A DNA stretch of 64,000 nt from Pseudoalteromonas sp. MSK9-3. Its GTDB lineage: Bacteria; Pseudomonadota; Gammaproteobacteria; Enterobacterales; Alteromonadaceae. The position numbers and the translations under genes are program-made. The notes below the pieces were generated by a model that was given only the letters and a program-made list of their open reading frames with translations, made no database searches and was not told the origin of the DNA. Position 1 is the stretch's first letter. Each line of letters begins with the position of its first letter. Positions 1 through 9,265 of this stretch are shown here, in pieces. The stretch is from NCBI RefSeq assembly GCF_003590335.1, contig NZ_MIET01000034.1, positions 124,001 through 188,000 on the forward strand, written 5' to 3'.

Positions 1-126
1 GGGGAATACCATAAGATAAATAATTAAAGAGGGACTGTCAGTAAAAACTTTGAATATTTTCTTCTTTTAAAATAGTAAGTTGTGAATTTTTGATTGGGTG
101 GTAATACAATTAGATTTTGGTCTAAT

Positions 127-152
127 ATAAAGCCCACAAGTGTAGGCTTTAT
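127..152 (-). terminator. weak hairpin downstream of the DPP IV gene
   Basis: An 8-bp perfect inverted repeat (ATAAAGCC / GGCTTTAT) with a 10-nt loop lies just past the stop of the minus-strand peptidase gene. No T-run follows it on the minus strand, so a terminator role is only a guess. The rest of positions 1-174 is AT-rich and shows no gene I can support. Confidence 0.25.
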
Positions 153-174
153 AGGAACTTGCGACAGTTTTTGA

Positions 175-2397
175 TTACATGTCAAAATGTCGATTAAAGA
201 AGTTTGTGATAGTTTGGTGTAAATGCGTTTGCACTTTTTTACCACGTAAGCTGTGTTTTGAACCTGGGTATGTCATCATTTCAAATGGCTTTGCGTTGTC
301 TTGTAGCTGCTTAAATAACTTGGTTGCATGAGTAAATAATACGTTGTCATCTGCCATGCCATGATAAATCATTAATGGGCCATTTAAGTTATCAGCGAAG
401 GGGAATACAGCACTTTGCTCATATCCAACCGCATTGGTTTTTGGGTGTCCTAAGTAACGTTCTGTGTAATGAGTATCATATAACGCCCAGTCAGTTACTG
501 GTGCACCGGATACACCTGCTTGAAAGTAATCGCCTGCTTTAAACATGGCCATCAAAGCCATATATCCGCCATAGCTGTGGCCGTAAATACCAATGCGTGT
601 TGAGTCGACGTAATCAAGTGTACGTAAAAATTCAACCCCTTTGATTTGATCTGCGACTTCTACCTCACCTAAATGCTTATAAATGGGCGCTTCAAATGCT
701 TTGCCTCGGTTATAAGAGCCTCTATTATCGAGTTGAAAAATAACATAGCCTTGCTGGGCCATATATTGAAAGTATAGGTTTTTGCTGCGCCAGCTATTCG
801 TTACTCTTTGTGCATGAGGCCCGCCATATACGTTAACCATAACAGGGTGCTTTTTGCCTTTTTTCATATTGGCTGGTTTAAAAATACGATAATGTAAGGT
901 TTGCCCATCTTGCGCTTTAATCGTCCCGTACTCAGGTTCTGCAAGGTCGCTTAGATAAGGGGTTAAGGGGTGGTTTTTATTCAGTGGGTTTTGCTCAAGC
1001 CAGGTAATAAACTCACCATTGACTTTACGCAAGGCAACCGAGTTTGGTTTATTAACAGCTGAACTGTTGTCGATAAATGTTTTGGCATCTTTAGCAACCA
1101 CCACTTTATGATAGCTACCTAATTGAGTAACACGTTTGGCATGGCTGTTTTTGAATATGCTGGCACTATACAGATGCTGCTCTAATGGCGTATCGGCACG
1201 ACCTGCAAAGTAGACCAGACCTTTTTGTTCATCAATGCCCTTTATAGAGTCAACGATCCACTCACCTTGAGTAATTTGGCGTACTAACTGACCATTAGTA
1301 CGGTATAAGTATAGGTGTTTATAACCATCACGCTCAGAAGCCCAGATAAAGTGCTTTTTGTCGTTTAAGAAGCGTAAATCAAAGTGTAAATTAACCCAAG
1401 TATCGCTACGCTCTGTCAAAGCAACAGATTGTTTTTTGGTTTTGCTATCATAAAAGCGCAGTTCTAAGGCCTGTTGTGAGCGATTTTGCCATTGATATGA
1501 CAATGTTTTATTATCTTTAAGCCATTTGGCTCTGGCGAGATAAATGTCTTGGTCTTTACCTAAATCAACCCAGTCTACTTGTTGATCATTGATATTTACT
1601 ACACCCAATGCAATTTTGACATTGTTTGTGCCCGTAAATGGATAGCGTTGATTGAATAACTTAACTTCATCGGCATATATTTCGTTACGAATCGCTTCTT
1701 CAACAGGGCTTTCATCAATTCGAGTGAAGGCGACCTTTGATTCATCACCAGCCCACCAATAGCCAGTCATTCGACTCATTTCTTCTTGGGCGACAAACTC
1801 GGCCATCCCATTTTTTATAACGCCACCGCCATCTGTGCTGAGCGCTATTTCTTTGCCAGAGGCAAGGTCTAGGGCATATAAGTTTTGTTCGCGAATAAAA
1901 GACACATAATTGCCTTTTGGCGAAAAGCGAGCATCTGTTTCAAAGGCCTCGGTATTAGTTAGCTTTTTACTTTTACCTGTACTGACCTGAAAGTGATATA
2001 GGTCGCCATTCAATGGAAATAAGAGCGCTTTTCCATCCGTTGACCATTTGTACTCTAAAATACCACGACCAAATACACGCTGCCTTTCTCGGCGTGCCTT
2101 TTCTTCATTCGATAATGTTTCTGGCCCAGAGAATAAGGCTGCAGAATCAACCAACAAACGATTAGATTTGTCTTTGAGGTTGTATTCCCAAAGGTCATAA
2201 CGGTTATAGTCATCGACCTTACCTTGTAAGTAAGTCACACGCTTACCGTCAGGAGAAAACTTGAGTTTTACAGGCGCTTTACCTGCTAAACTTGGGTCAT
2301 CAAAAATACGTTCAAGGGTTAATGGCTTGGCCGCAATACCAGTGCTATTTAGTAGCAATGGCAGGCTGAAGGTTAAAGACGCTAAAATAGCTCGCAC
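175..2397 (-). CDS. S9 family prolyl oligopeptidase, dipeptidyl peptidase IV type
   Basis: A secreted or periplasmic serine peptidase expected to release X-Pro or X-Ala dipeptides from peptide N-termini. The 740-residue protein opens with a signal peptide ending near residue 22 (…STGIAAKP), then a beta-propeller DPP IV N-terminal domain, then a C-terminal alpha/beta hydrolase domain. The nucleophile is Ser608 in GHSYGG, with Asp684 in ADDN and His715 in GSKHS completing the triad. A double-Glu motif in the propeller (QEEMSR, near residue 205) is the substrate N-terminus anchor that separates DPP IV enzymes from other S9 members. The start is GTG with an AAGG Shine-Dalgarno 7 nt upstream. It is divergent from the HIT gene, with about 100 bp between. 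In marine Alteromonadales such enzymes feed growth on protein. Confidence 0.93.
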   Translation of the reverse strand: MRAILASLTFSLPLLLNSTGIAAKPLTLERIFDDPSLAGKAPVKLKFSPDGKRVTYLQGKVDDYNRYDLWEYNLKDKSNRLLVDSAALFSGPETLSNEEKARRERQRVFGRGILEYKWSTDGKALLFPLNGDLYHFQVSTGKSKKLTNTEAFETDARFSPKGNYVSFIREQNLYALDLASGKEIALSTDGGGVIKNGMAEFVAQEEMSRMTGYWWAGDESKVAFTRIDESPVEEAIRNEIYADEVKLFNQRYPFTGTNNVKIALGVVNINDQQVDWVDLGKDQDIYLARAKWLKDNKTLSYQWQNRSQQALELRFYDSKTKKQSVALTERSDTWVNLHFDLRFLNDKKHFIWASERDGYKHLYLYRTNGQLVRQITQGEWIVDSIKGIDEQKGLVYFAGRADTPLEQHLYSASIFKNSHAKRVTQLGSYHKVVVAKDAKTFIDNSSAVNKPNSVALRKVNGEFITWLEQNPLNKNHPLTPYLSDLAEPEYGTIKAQDGQTLHYRIFKPANMKKGKKHPVMVNVYGGPHAQRVTNSWRSKNLYFQYMAQQGYVIFQLDNRGSYNRGKAFEAPIYKHLGEVEVADQIKGVEFLRTLDYVDSTRIGIYGHSYGGYMALMAMFKAGDYFQAGVSGAPVTDWALYDTHYTERYLGHPKTNAVGYEQSAVFPFADNLNGPLMIYHGMADDNVLFTHATKLFKQLQDNAKPFEMMTYPGSKHSLRGKKVQTHLHQTITNFFNRHFDM

Positions 2398-2503
2398 AAG
2401 AATGCCTTATAAAAATGTAGTTATGTAGTAAATGGTATAAGCAAGCATAGGCAATGGCAATAAATTGGGATAGAGTGCGAATAAAAATACGTTGGAGAGA
2501 TTG

Positions 2504-2899
2504 ATGACATTTGAGTTAGCCCCAGAACTACAAAGAGACTGCATCGCGTTGGCTGATTGGCCGTTATGTAAAGTGTTATTGATGAATGATAGCCAGTACC
2601 CATGGTTCATTTTAGTACCAAGAATAAGCGGTTTAAAAGAAATAATCGACTTAACAGATATACAGCAAAAAACATTTTGGTTGGAGTCGGCAAAACTCAG
2701 CGAGTTGCTAAGAGATGTGTTTAACCCTGATAAGCTCAATGTTGCTGCATTGGGAAATATGGTGCCGCAGTTACATGTGCACCATATTGCTCGTTTTACA
2801 ACGGATATAGCGTGGCCAAAGCCGGTTTGGGGCTTGCATTCTCCCATTGCCTATTCAGATGAACAGCTTGTTGAACTCAAAAAGGCGCTATCACTATAG
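2504..2899 (+). CDS. HIT family nucleotide-binding protein
   Basis: A small histidine-triad protein, probably a cytosolic nucleotide hydrolase or transferase; the substrate is unknown. The signature LHVHHIARF sits near residue 95 of 131, with a following AWPKPVWG segment typical of this proteobacterial subgroup. I chose ATG at 2504 because GGAGA (2494-2498) is spaced correctly for it; a TTG at 2492 would add four residues and would itself overlap that Shine-Dalgarno. The gene stands alone, divergent from the DPP IV gene and convergent with the M49-like gene. Confidence 0.88.
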   Translation: MTFELAPELQRDCIALADWPLCKVLLMNDSQYPWFILVPRISGLKEIIDLTDIQQKTFWLESAKLSELLRDVFNPDKLNVAALGNMVPQLHVHHIARFTTDIAWPKPVWGLHSPIAYSDEQLVELKKALSL

Positions 2900-2903
2900 C
2901 GCC
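2884..2903 (+). terminator. hairpin at the end of the HIT gene
   Basis: A perfect 8-bp GC-rich stem (GGCGCTAT / ATAGCGCC) with a 4-nt loop spans the HIT stop codon. The following bases are pyrimidine-rich (CTCTACTT) but not a real T-run, so termination strength is uncertain. It lies between convergent genes. Confidence 0.4.
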
Positions 2904-2933
2904 CTCTACTTAGTTTAAAAATGTAGTGTTGGT

Positions 2934-4616
2934 TTAAAGGCCCAGTACCGCCTTACCTTGCTTGAAAGTAACGTCTACAGGGATATTTGCAGCGGATAGT
3001 TTCGCTAAATCAGCCTGTAATTCAGCTTTTATGTCGCCATGGGTGGCGATCAGCTGACTTACTTTTTCATAGTCGCCATCACCTTGCAGCGTTAGGATCA
3101 ACTGTGAGAGGTTTTTCATCGCGATGGCCATCTTTTGCATATTAACTTTGTAAAGGCCTTGCTCATTTTTAGAGAATGCGCCTTGTTCTTTGAAGAAGTT
3201 AAAACGGATCATATTAGCTTTACCGTGTGCACTTGACGCACCAAAACGCACTGAGCGGAAGATCCCCGCCATAAAGGTCGTATAGTAATCTTCTAAGGTG
3301 CCTTCTGTGATCTCTCCTTTTTTAAGGAGTTGTTCAACCATATAAAGGCCTAGAATATCAGCTTTGCCTTCTTCTAAGGCACTGGCATGTTCTTGCAGAG
3401 ACTGGCGAACGGTGCCTTTTCCTGTGATGGTATTTTTTATACCTAGACCATGAGCAACTTCATGGAACATCGTATTGGCAAAGAATGCATCAAATGTGAT
3501 GTGTTTACGTTGTTCAGGCACAATGAGTTGCTCAGAGATGGGGAGCATAATCTTGTCGAACTTTGCACGCATCGCATTTTTTAGTTGCAGGCGGCGAGTG
3601 CCTTTTTCTAGCTGTACTTGCTCGTCATTAGGAAGGTTAATAGCAATGGTTTTACTGCCAGCATTCGAGTGACCTGCGTAATAAATAACGTCATACGCAT
3701 TTAAGTCAGCATCAGAGCCCGGTACTTCCTGTTTATATTTTTGATCGACTGGTAAGCCGGTTTGGAGTTCAGGTAAAAACGCAGCAAACTTAGCGAGTCG
3801 TTCGCTCCATGCTAAATCTTTAACAAGTACATATGACTCAAACCCAGCTCGATAGCCAAATAGCTGATCTTCGTATGTTTCAATTGGACCAATCACCACA
3901 TCGATTGGGTTATTTTTCATATCCATCCAAGCGAAATCGGAGCGCTGATAGCTGTTATTTAGCAGTGCGTCAGCCCTTAAATTAAGGTAGTTGGCAAACT
4001 CTTTGTCCTGGGCCAAAGTACTGGCTTCTCTTAATAACGATGCTGCGTGTGTGAGCTCCGTATTAAATGCTTCAGAGTATGATACGCTGTATAGCGCACC
4101 TTGTTCATCTCGCTTTATCAGGGAATATAGCCCCTGCTTATCTTTTATGGCAGCAGTATTTAATTCTTCTTTAGTAATATCATGGGGGTAAAACTCTGCA
4201 CCAGGTGTTTTTGTGTCAAAGCCAGAGAGAAAAACTTTATCACCGTCCAATCGATCCCATGGACCATAATTAATATCGGCAAATTGACGTACTTTATCGT
4301 CTTTGATACGGCCTAAAAATGTCGCTTTATCCGCCCCAAAACTTTGCTTCCAAAATAAGTCATCCATGATTTTTGAGGCATCGATGAGCTTACTCAGCAT
4401 CTTTTTCTGATTGTCGTTTAAGTGTGATAAGTCAGTAGTAAGGGTAACCTCAGTATAAATATCGAGACGGGACTGGTGAGTATTAACTAACGTGTAGTCA
4501 TGACTTGTCGCTTCAGAGGTGCTTGACTGAGCAGGTTTAGAGGTGTTATCCGAACATGCCCCCAGCGTGAATGTGCCTGCAAGAACTAGTGCTAAGCTGA
4601 TCTTTGAAAGTTTCAT
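2934..4616 (-). CDS. M49-like zinc metallopeptidase lipoprotein
   Basis: Probable zinc peptidase related to the dipeptidyl peptidase III family, anchored to a membrane facing the periplasm. The 560-residue protein begins with a lipoprotein signal peptide whose lipobox is LGAC, with the acylated Cys near residue 20. The metal site HEVAH is at 385-389, and downstream EEGKADILGLY supplies the third ligand and catalytic environment, matching the M49 pattern of a His motif followed by an E-E-x-[KR]-A-[DE] motif. Classical DPP III has HELLGH, one residue longer; here the motif is a standard HEXXH, as in the bacterial relatives annotated as Zn-dependent hydrolases. The substrate is not known. It is a single gene, convergent with the HIT gene and divergent from the HDOD gene. 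Confidence 0.82.
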   Translation of the reverse strand: MKLSKISLALVLAGTFTLGACSDNTSKPAQSSTSEATSHDYTLVNTHQSRLDIYTEVTLTTDLSHLNDNQKKMLSKLIDASKIMDDLFWKQSFGADKATFLGRIKDDKVRQFADINYGPWDRLDGDKVFLSGFDTKTPGAEFYPHDITKEELNTAAIKDKQGLYSLIKRDEQGALYSVSYSEAFNTELTHAASLLREASTLAQDKEFANYLNLRADALLNNSYQRSDFAWMDMKNNPIDVVIGPIETYEDQLFGYRAGFESYVLVKDLAWSERLAKFAAFLPELQTGLPVDQKYKQEVPGSDADLNAYDVIYYAGHSNAGSKTIAINLPNDEQVQLEKGTRRLQLKNAMRAKFDKIMLPISEQLIVPEQRKHITFDAFFANTMFHEVAHGLGIKNTITGKGTVRQSLQEHASALEEGKADILGLYMVEQLLKKGEITEGTLEDYYTTFMAGIFRSVRFGASSAHGKANMIRFNFFKEQGAFSKNEQGLYKVNMQKMAIAMKNLSQLILTLQGDGDYEKVSQLIATHGDIKAELQADLAKLSAANIPVDVTFKQGKAVLGL

Positions 4617-4848
4617 AGAGAACTCTTTTTTTGTTATTGGTTTGTGACGCCTACCATACCGTAATGTGTTATTAATTGCTGCTTTTGTACGGTGTATTGG
4701 CAGTAAATATTATTTTTATCTAAATGAGTGAGAATATTTTTTATACTTTTCTTAACTTTATCGAGAACTTAGTCAATACTAAGGGGTATAAGAATAAGCG
4801 TACTTTATTGTGCACATCATAAAAATTTATACCCAAGGGATATAGCTT

Positions 4849-5688
4849 ATGTCGACAGAAAATGCCTTACTGACCATTCTAATAGATAGGATTAATAACG
4901 ATACTTTAGTTTTGCCCACACTCCCCGAAATTGCAGTCAAAGTTAGACAAGCCGCCGATGACCCGGAAGTGAACTTAGCGCAAATGGCGGATGTAATTTC
5001 TCAAGACCCAGCTTTGTCGGCGCGCATGATCAAAGTCGCTAACAGTGCTTTTATGGGGCGGTCAGTGAAAGTGAATACGCTAAACCAAGCTGTTACCCGT
5101 ATTGGTTTAAGACAGATAAAAAATATAGCAACAGCAATGGCGATGGAGCAGTTGTTTGTATCGAATAATAAATTGATCAGAACGTATATGGATAAGGCGT
5201 GGCAAAAAACATTGAAAGTAGCTTGCCAAGCTATAACCACAATGGACTTTTATTTACGTGTCAATAAACATACATCGTTAAATAAAGAAACAATCACACT
5301 CGCTTCATTGGTGTTCAATATCGGTGTATTACCTATTTTAACCGAAGCAGAACGTCATCCAGAAGTATTCGCCAACCCAAGCTTTTTAGCACACGCAATA
5401 CAAAAGCTTGCAGGTAAAATTGGGGGAGCCATTATGCGAGAGTGGGGCTTTACTGATGACTTTGTTGAAGTGGCTGAAAGCTGGTCAAACCCAAACTATA
5501 AACCTGAACATGTATGTTATGTTGACTTCATTCGAGTTGGTGCAATCATTGAAGGTATCTTACAGGTATCAGATAAAGCTGCCGCACTGGGCGCATACGA
5601 AAGCAAAGGGGTGACCCGTTCATTAGATATGTTTACCAGTGATGAATATCTAGAAACGTTAGATGATGTGAAAAGCATGTTTGCATAA
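4849..5688 (+). CDS. HDOD domain signalling protein
   Basis: A 279-residue cytosolic protein made almost wholly of an HDOD domain, a catalytically silent relative of HD phosphohydrolases found in bacterial signalling proteins. The segment around residues 20-215 carries the family features: LPTLPEIAVKVRQ, ISQDPALSARMIKVANSA, and a mid-domain helix with AVTRIGLRQIKNIA. No fused EAL, GGDEF or kinase domain is present, so its partner is unknown. The start is supported by AAGGGA about 7 nt upstream. It is followed by a perfect hairpin shared with the convergent rdgC. Confidence 0.88.
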   Translation: MSTENALLTILIDRINNDTLVLPTLPEIAVKVRQAADDPEVNLAQMADVISQDPALSARMIKVANSAFMGRSVKVNTLNQAVTRIGLRQIKNIATAMAMEQLFVSNNKLIRTYMDKAWQKTLKVACQAITTMDFYLRVNKHTSLNKETITLASLVFNIGVLPILTEAERHPEVFANPSFLAHAIQKLAGKIGGAIMREWGFTDDFVEVAESWSNPNYKPEHVCYVDFIRVGAIIEGILQVSDKAAALGAYESKGVTRSLDMFTSDEYLETLDDVKSMFA

Positions 5689-5714
5689 CTCTGGCAACCA
5701 CACATCATTGATAG

Positions 5715-5740
5715 ATAGTAAGGTGGGTACACCTTACTAT
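5715..5740. terminator. bidirectional terminator between HDOD gene and rdgC
   Basis: A perfect 11-bp inverted repeat (ATAGTAAGGTG / CACCTTACTAT) with a GGTA loop sits between two convergent genes, the usual place for a shared terminator. The T-rich tract (CATGCTTTTATCTT) starts several bases after the stem on the plus strand. Confidence 0.6.
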
Positions 5741-5754
5741 CACATGCTTTTATC

Positions 5755-6666
5755 TTAAGCTAGGTCTTCGGCCTCGCCTAAGCTTTGGGTAAGCTCTTCA
5801 ATAAGCTCCTTGATCTCTTCGCTCACTAAAATAAAGTCAGCATCTAGTTTAACCACCATATCCTCTTTAGGAATATCAGCGTTTTGCTCTTTGAGCGCAT
5901 CGGCGTAACTAAGGCGCTTGATTGACCCATCGTTTTGTAGCATAAATTTGACTCGCTCACGCCAGTCGAGGGCCAGTTTAGTGACACGTTTACCACTTTC
6001 TAGGTGGTGTTTTATTTCATCCGTTGATAGGTCGTGTTGCTTCAGTTTAACTTGTGCACCATTGTCATCGGGTTCTTCTAATTCGGCATCAGTACCAATT
6101 GCAAAACCTTCAGGGGTTTCAAAGTTTGTGAGCCAATTAGTGAGAAATACATCTAAATCATAATTTGCAAATGCTGGCACAACTGGCAGTGTGCCAAGAG
6201 ATTTTCGTAACAATGCTAAGAGCTCTTCAGCTTTATTGAAACTGGCGCTATTGACGATTACCCAGCCATTTTCTTGGTCGATAAAGGCAAACTGTAAACT
6301 AGATTTTTTGAACGCTTGTGGCAACAAAGTCGCCAGGATATTTTCTTTTAACTCGTCTTTTTCTTTTTTCTTTACTGGGCGGTTTTCTTCGCGTTCGATT
6401 AGTTCGACTTTTTCGGCAACCATATCGTTAACGACTGCTGCTGGGAGCACTTTTTCTTCGCGCTTAGCACAAACTAAAATACTATTTTTAGAAAAATGTG
6501 ACAGGCTATGACCATGTTTTCCTAAGGCTTTTGACCAGCCAAAGGTACTCATATCTTGGCTACCACACGGGCGAAATACATCTTGCTCTAATGCTTGTTC
6601 AAAATCTTCTTGATTATATGAAACATCTTGTTTGAATCGATAACAGATCAGGTTACTAAACCACAT
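5755..6666 (-). CDS. rdgC: recombination-associated protein RdgC
   Basis: A nucleoid-associated DNA-binding protein that forms a ring dimer around duplex DNA and restrains RecA. Length is 303 residues, the same as E. coli RdgC. Conserved stretches include the N-terminal MWFSNLICYR, FRPCGSQDMSTFGW near residue 32, ICAKREEKVLP (about 65-75) and LLRKSLGTLPVVP near 155, followed by TKLALDWRERV in the C-terminal half. It is a single-gene unit, convergent with the HDOD gene and followed in the opposite direction by the histidine kinase. Confidence 0.96.
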   Translation of the reverse strand: MWFSNLICYRFKQDVSYNQEDFEQALEQDVFRPCGSQDMSTFGWSKALGKHGHSLSHFSKNSILVCAKREEKVLPAAVVNDMVAEKVELIEREENRPVKKKEKDELKENILATLLPQAFKKSSLQFAFIDQENGWVIVNSASFNKAEELLALLRKSLGTLPVVPAFANYDLDVFLTNWLTNFETPEGFAIGTDAELEEPDDNGAQVKLKQHDLSTDEIKHHLESGKRVTKLALDWRERVKFMLQNDGSIKRLSYADALKEQNADIPKEDMVVKLDADFILVSEEIKELIEELTQSLGEAEDLA

Positions 6667-6737
6667 AAAAACGGTATCCGTGCTAAAAATTGGTAGCTAT
6701 GATAACAATAATTTACGGGCAGGGAAGGAATTAAAGT

Positions 6738-6777
6738 ACCTGAATACGGCAATCTTGCAAGATTATTGTATTCAGGT
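6738..6777. terminator. long hairpin between rdgC and the histidine kinase gene
   Basis: The outer stem is a perfect 10 bp (ACCTGAATAC / GTATTCAGGT). After a 3-by-3 internal loop, a second stem follows (AATCTT / AAGATT). A T-rich tail is present on the plus strand (TTTATTTT), though the gene that ends here, the kinase, is on the minus strand. It probably ends kinase transcripts and may block read-through the other way. Confidence 0.5.
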
Positions 6778-6787
6778 TTTATTTTGC

Positions 6788-8548
6788 TCAGCTAAACATC
6801 GCAAGTGGGGCTTGCATGTTTTTCGGAAAGCTAATGGCATAAACGAGGCCTTTGCCTTCTTCACTTGTTACTTCAATATCTCCATTGAGTGTTTGTTTTA
6901 CTAAGTTCAACGTAATGTGTGTTCCAAGGCCGCTGCCGCCTTGGTCACGTTTTGTTGTGAAGAAAGGGTCGAATAACTTTTCTAGTTGAACAGCGCTTAC
7001 TCCGCGGCCATTATCGCGATATAAAATACGAACATCGTCGTTATCGTCGGTAATTTCAATATCAATGCTGCCTTTATCGATGCCTTCAAAACCATGAATG
7101 AGAGAGTTCATGATAAGGTTAGTAAATATCTGACTGATCGCACCTGCGGGTAAGTTGAGTGTCAGGTCTTCAGGGCATGAGATATTAATATCATGTTTGG
7201 TTTTCTTAATTTTTGGATGCAATGACCGAACAACCTCAGCAAGGTACTCTTTAAAGTTAATGGTACGAACTGCTTCACTGGCTTGATCCACCGCAATTTG
7301 CTTAAAGCTCGCCACCAGTTCAGACGCTCTATCTAAGTTAGTGGTCAATAAGCTGGTGCTTTGCTTCGCTTCATTGATAAACTCTTCAAGTGCCTTGGGT
7401 GATAAAGTTTTTGCCTGATATGACGCTTCTAATTGATGTAAGCGCTCCTGCAAGAATGACGTTGCAGTCACCCCAATGCCGACAGGCGTATTAATATCAT
7501 GCGTAATACCAGCCACAAGCCCACCTAACGCCGCCATTTTTTCTGAGCCAACTAAGCGTTCTTGTGCCATATTTAGTTCGTCTAAATATCGTTCTAGTTC
7601 TTTTTGTTTGGTAAGCAGCTCTTGTTCCGTTTGTCGGCGTAAATCAATTTCTTCAGTAAGCGTTAGTTTTTGTTTCTCTAATTCATATTTTTGTTGCTGC
7701 AAGTCCATCATAGCTTGACTGAGGTTAGAAGTTTTTCTGGCGACTTCTTGCTCTAGTTGTAAGTTATGTTGGTCAAGTTTTTCATTACTTATCAATAATT
7801 CTTTTTGTGTTTGATCGAGTTGTTTTCGATATTCAGCGACTTTATCAATCAACTTGTTGAATGCTTCTTCCATCACTTTAAGTTCATTGCGCTCGCTTGT
7901 GCCAATGTCTATTCGCTGAGCGTCGATGTTGTCTAGCTCAAAATCTTCGACTTGATCGGTTAAATCAGTGAGAGGTTCAGTGAGGAGTCGTCTAAAAGCG
8001 ATTAAAAATAAAATAATGAGAAAAGTCGTCTTGATCATGGCATTGCCAATCAAGAAATAAATCGAAATCATGATGCGGCTGAACACCACTTCACGGCTTG
8101 AAAATAAGGTTACGTCACCGACCTGAGTTGCTCTGCCAGAAAACTCAAAAATGAGTGGAAAAGTATAGCCGAATAAACCTGAGGGCGTGTCTTCAATGAT
8201 GGCTTCTTCTTGAACTAGCTGCTGACTGTATAATTCATGAATATCGAGGGAGCGACCAAGTTGAGAGATTATTTCCCCACTATCGTCGCGAACAATGATC
8301 CCCTCTATCATTGGGATGGCGAGTAAACCTTCGGCTGTTGTTACGGTCTGTTTTGTGTTTAGTTCCCAAATAGCTCGAGTTAAGCTGCGGCTAAACGTTT
8401 TTTGCAACATCGTAAGTTCGTTGCGAATGTAGTCTTTGGTGTTGACGTACTCAGCAATGACTTGTCCACATGTGACAACGAATGTTAGTAAAAAGTAAAC
8501 CGAAAGCACATTCGTGAGTAGCTTTTTTGATAGGCTTTTTTGTAGCAT
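6788..8548 (-). CDS. membrane sensor histidine kinase
   Basis: A two-component sensor kinase of about 586 residues from ATG 8548. It has an N-terminal membrane helix (about 13-33), a periplasmic sensor loop of roughly 130 residues, a second helix (about 160-185), a HAMP-like linker, and a long coiled coil (about 225-335, rich in Gln, Glu and Lys). The catalytic core has phospho-acceptor His350 in GITHDINTP, N-box FTNLIMNSLIHGF, G1 DNGRGV, F-box FDPFFTTKRD and G2 GGSGLGTH. TTG 8569 is an alternative start seven codons earlier. The ligand is unknown. It is divergent from a stand-alone receiver gene across about 215 bp, which makes that protein a plausible partner. Confidence 0.92.
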   Translation of the reverse strand: MLQKSLSKKLLTNVLSVYFLLTFVVTCGQVIAEYVNTKDYIRNELTMLQKTFSRSLTRAIWELNTKQTVTTAEGLLAIPMIEGIIVRDDSGEIISQLGRSLDIHELYSQQLVQEEAIIEDTPSGLFGYTFPLIFEFSGRATQVGDVTLFSSREVVFSRIMISIYFLIGNAMIKTTFLIILFLIAFRRLLTEPLTDLTDQVEDFELDNIDAQRIDIGTSERNELKVMEEAFNKLIDKVAEYRKQLDQTQKELLISNEKLDQHNLQLEQEVARKTSNLSQAMMDLQQQKYELEKQKLTLTEEIDLRRQTEQELLTKQKELERYLDELNMAQERLVGSEKMAALGGLVAGITHDINTPVGIGVTATSFLQERLHQLEASYQAKTLSPKALEEFINEAKQSTSLLTTNLDRASELVASFKQIAVDQASEAVRTINFKEYLAEVVRSLHPKIKKTKHDINISCPEDLTLNLPAGAISQIFTNLIMNSLIHGFEGIDKGSIDIEITDDNDDVRILYRDNGRGVSAVQLEKLFDPFFTTKRDQGGSGLGTHITLNLVKQTLNGDIEVTSEEGKGLVYAISFPKNMQAPLAMFS

Positions 8549-8763
8549 GAATGAACCTAGGCTCCTCAATTAAGTCAACAGCAAGATATATGTACTTAAA
8601 CTTAGCTAATAAAGCCTTAAAAATAAATAAATATCTGACATTATTGCACACAATAGCAATATTAGATGAATATAAAGTTTAGGTACTTACTGATTTACTA
8701 CTAAATATGTTATAAGTAGTTTTTTGCAATGTTATCGATGACTAAAAGATAAAAATATTTGAT

Positions 8764-9129
8764 ATGAGTTTTTCTATATTAGTGTGTGATGATTCAAGGG
8801 TAGCGCGAAAGCAAGTTGTTCGTTGTTTATCGTCTGCGCTAGATGCTGAAATCGCACAAGCTGAAAATGGTGTGCAAGCACTTGAAGTGCTCGAAGGCAA
8901 ACAGATTGATTTACTCTGTTTGGATTTAACCATGCCTGAAATGGATGGTATTGGTGTGTTAGAAGCAATTAAGGCGAAAAAGATAGAAACATTCGTTGTG
9001 GTTATTTCTGCCGATATTCAGCCAGAAATGAAAGAGAGAGTCATTCGATTGGGGGCAATCGATTTTATTGAAAAACCTGTCACGCCTCAGTATTTATTGA
9101 ACTTATTAACACAGTACGGTATTCGGTAA
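8764..9129 (+). CDS. single-domain CheY-like response regulator
   Basis: A 121-residue receiver domain with no output domain. The acidic pair is Asp9-Asp10 (VCDDSR), the phosphorylation site is Asp54 (LCLDLTMPEMDG), the switch Ser is Ser82 (VISAD) and the conserved Lys is Lys104 (EKPVTP). It must act by protein contact, as CheY does, rather than by binding DNA. It is divergent from the histidine kinase gene and upstream of the thr leader. The role is unknown; a link to the neighbouring kinase is inferred from position only. Confidence 0.9.
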   Translation: MSFSILVCDDSRVARKQVVRCLSSALDAEIAQAENGVQALEVLEGKQIDLLCLDLTMPEMDGIGVLEAIKAKKIETFVVVISADIQPEMKERVIRLGAIDFIEKPVTPQYLLNLLTQYGIR

Positions 9130-9159
9130 AACAGCAGAAATAACCTCTTTTCACTCATT

Positions 9160-9235
9160 TATAATATACATTCACTCGTTTCCTACTATTAACTTGAACA
9201 AAATGCATAAAGAATGTCTGTTTTTAGTGTTGACA
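9160..9235 (+). promoter_or_regulatory. candidate promoter elements of the thr operon
   Basis: Between the receiver gene and the thr leader there is a perfect TATAAT at 9160-9165 without a good -35 box, and a perfect TTGACA at 9230-9235 without a good -10 box at the expected spacing. Either could belong to the thr promoter; the first leaves room for an untranslated leader of about 95 nt. I cannot decide between them from sequence. Confidence 0.3.
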
Positions 9236-9265
9236 GTTCGGCTACATTTCAGGCACTCTTGAATC

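Noticed and set aside
24..245. 73-residue minus-strand ORF at the left edge
   Set aside because: It overlaps the 3' end of the DPP IV gene in another frame, has no ribosome binding site and no recognisable composition.
2407..2847. 146-residue ORF opposite the HIT gene
   Set aside because: Shadow of the HIT coding sequence; the plus-strand frame has a clear family motif.
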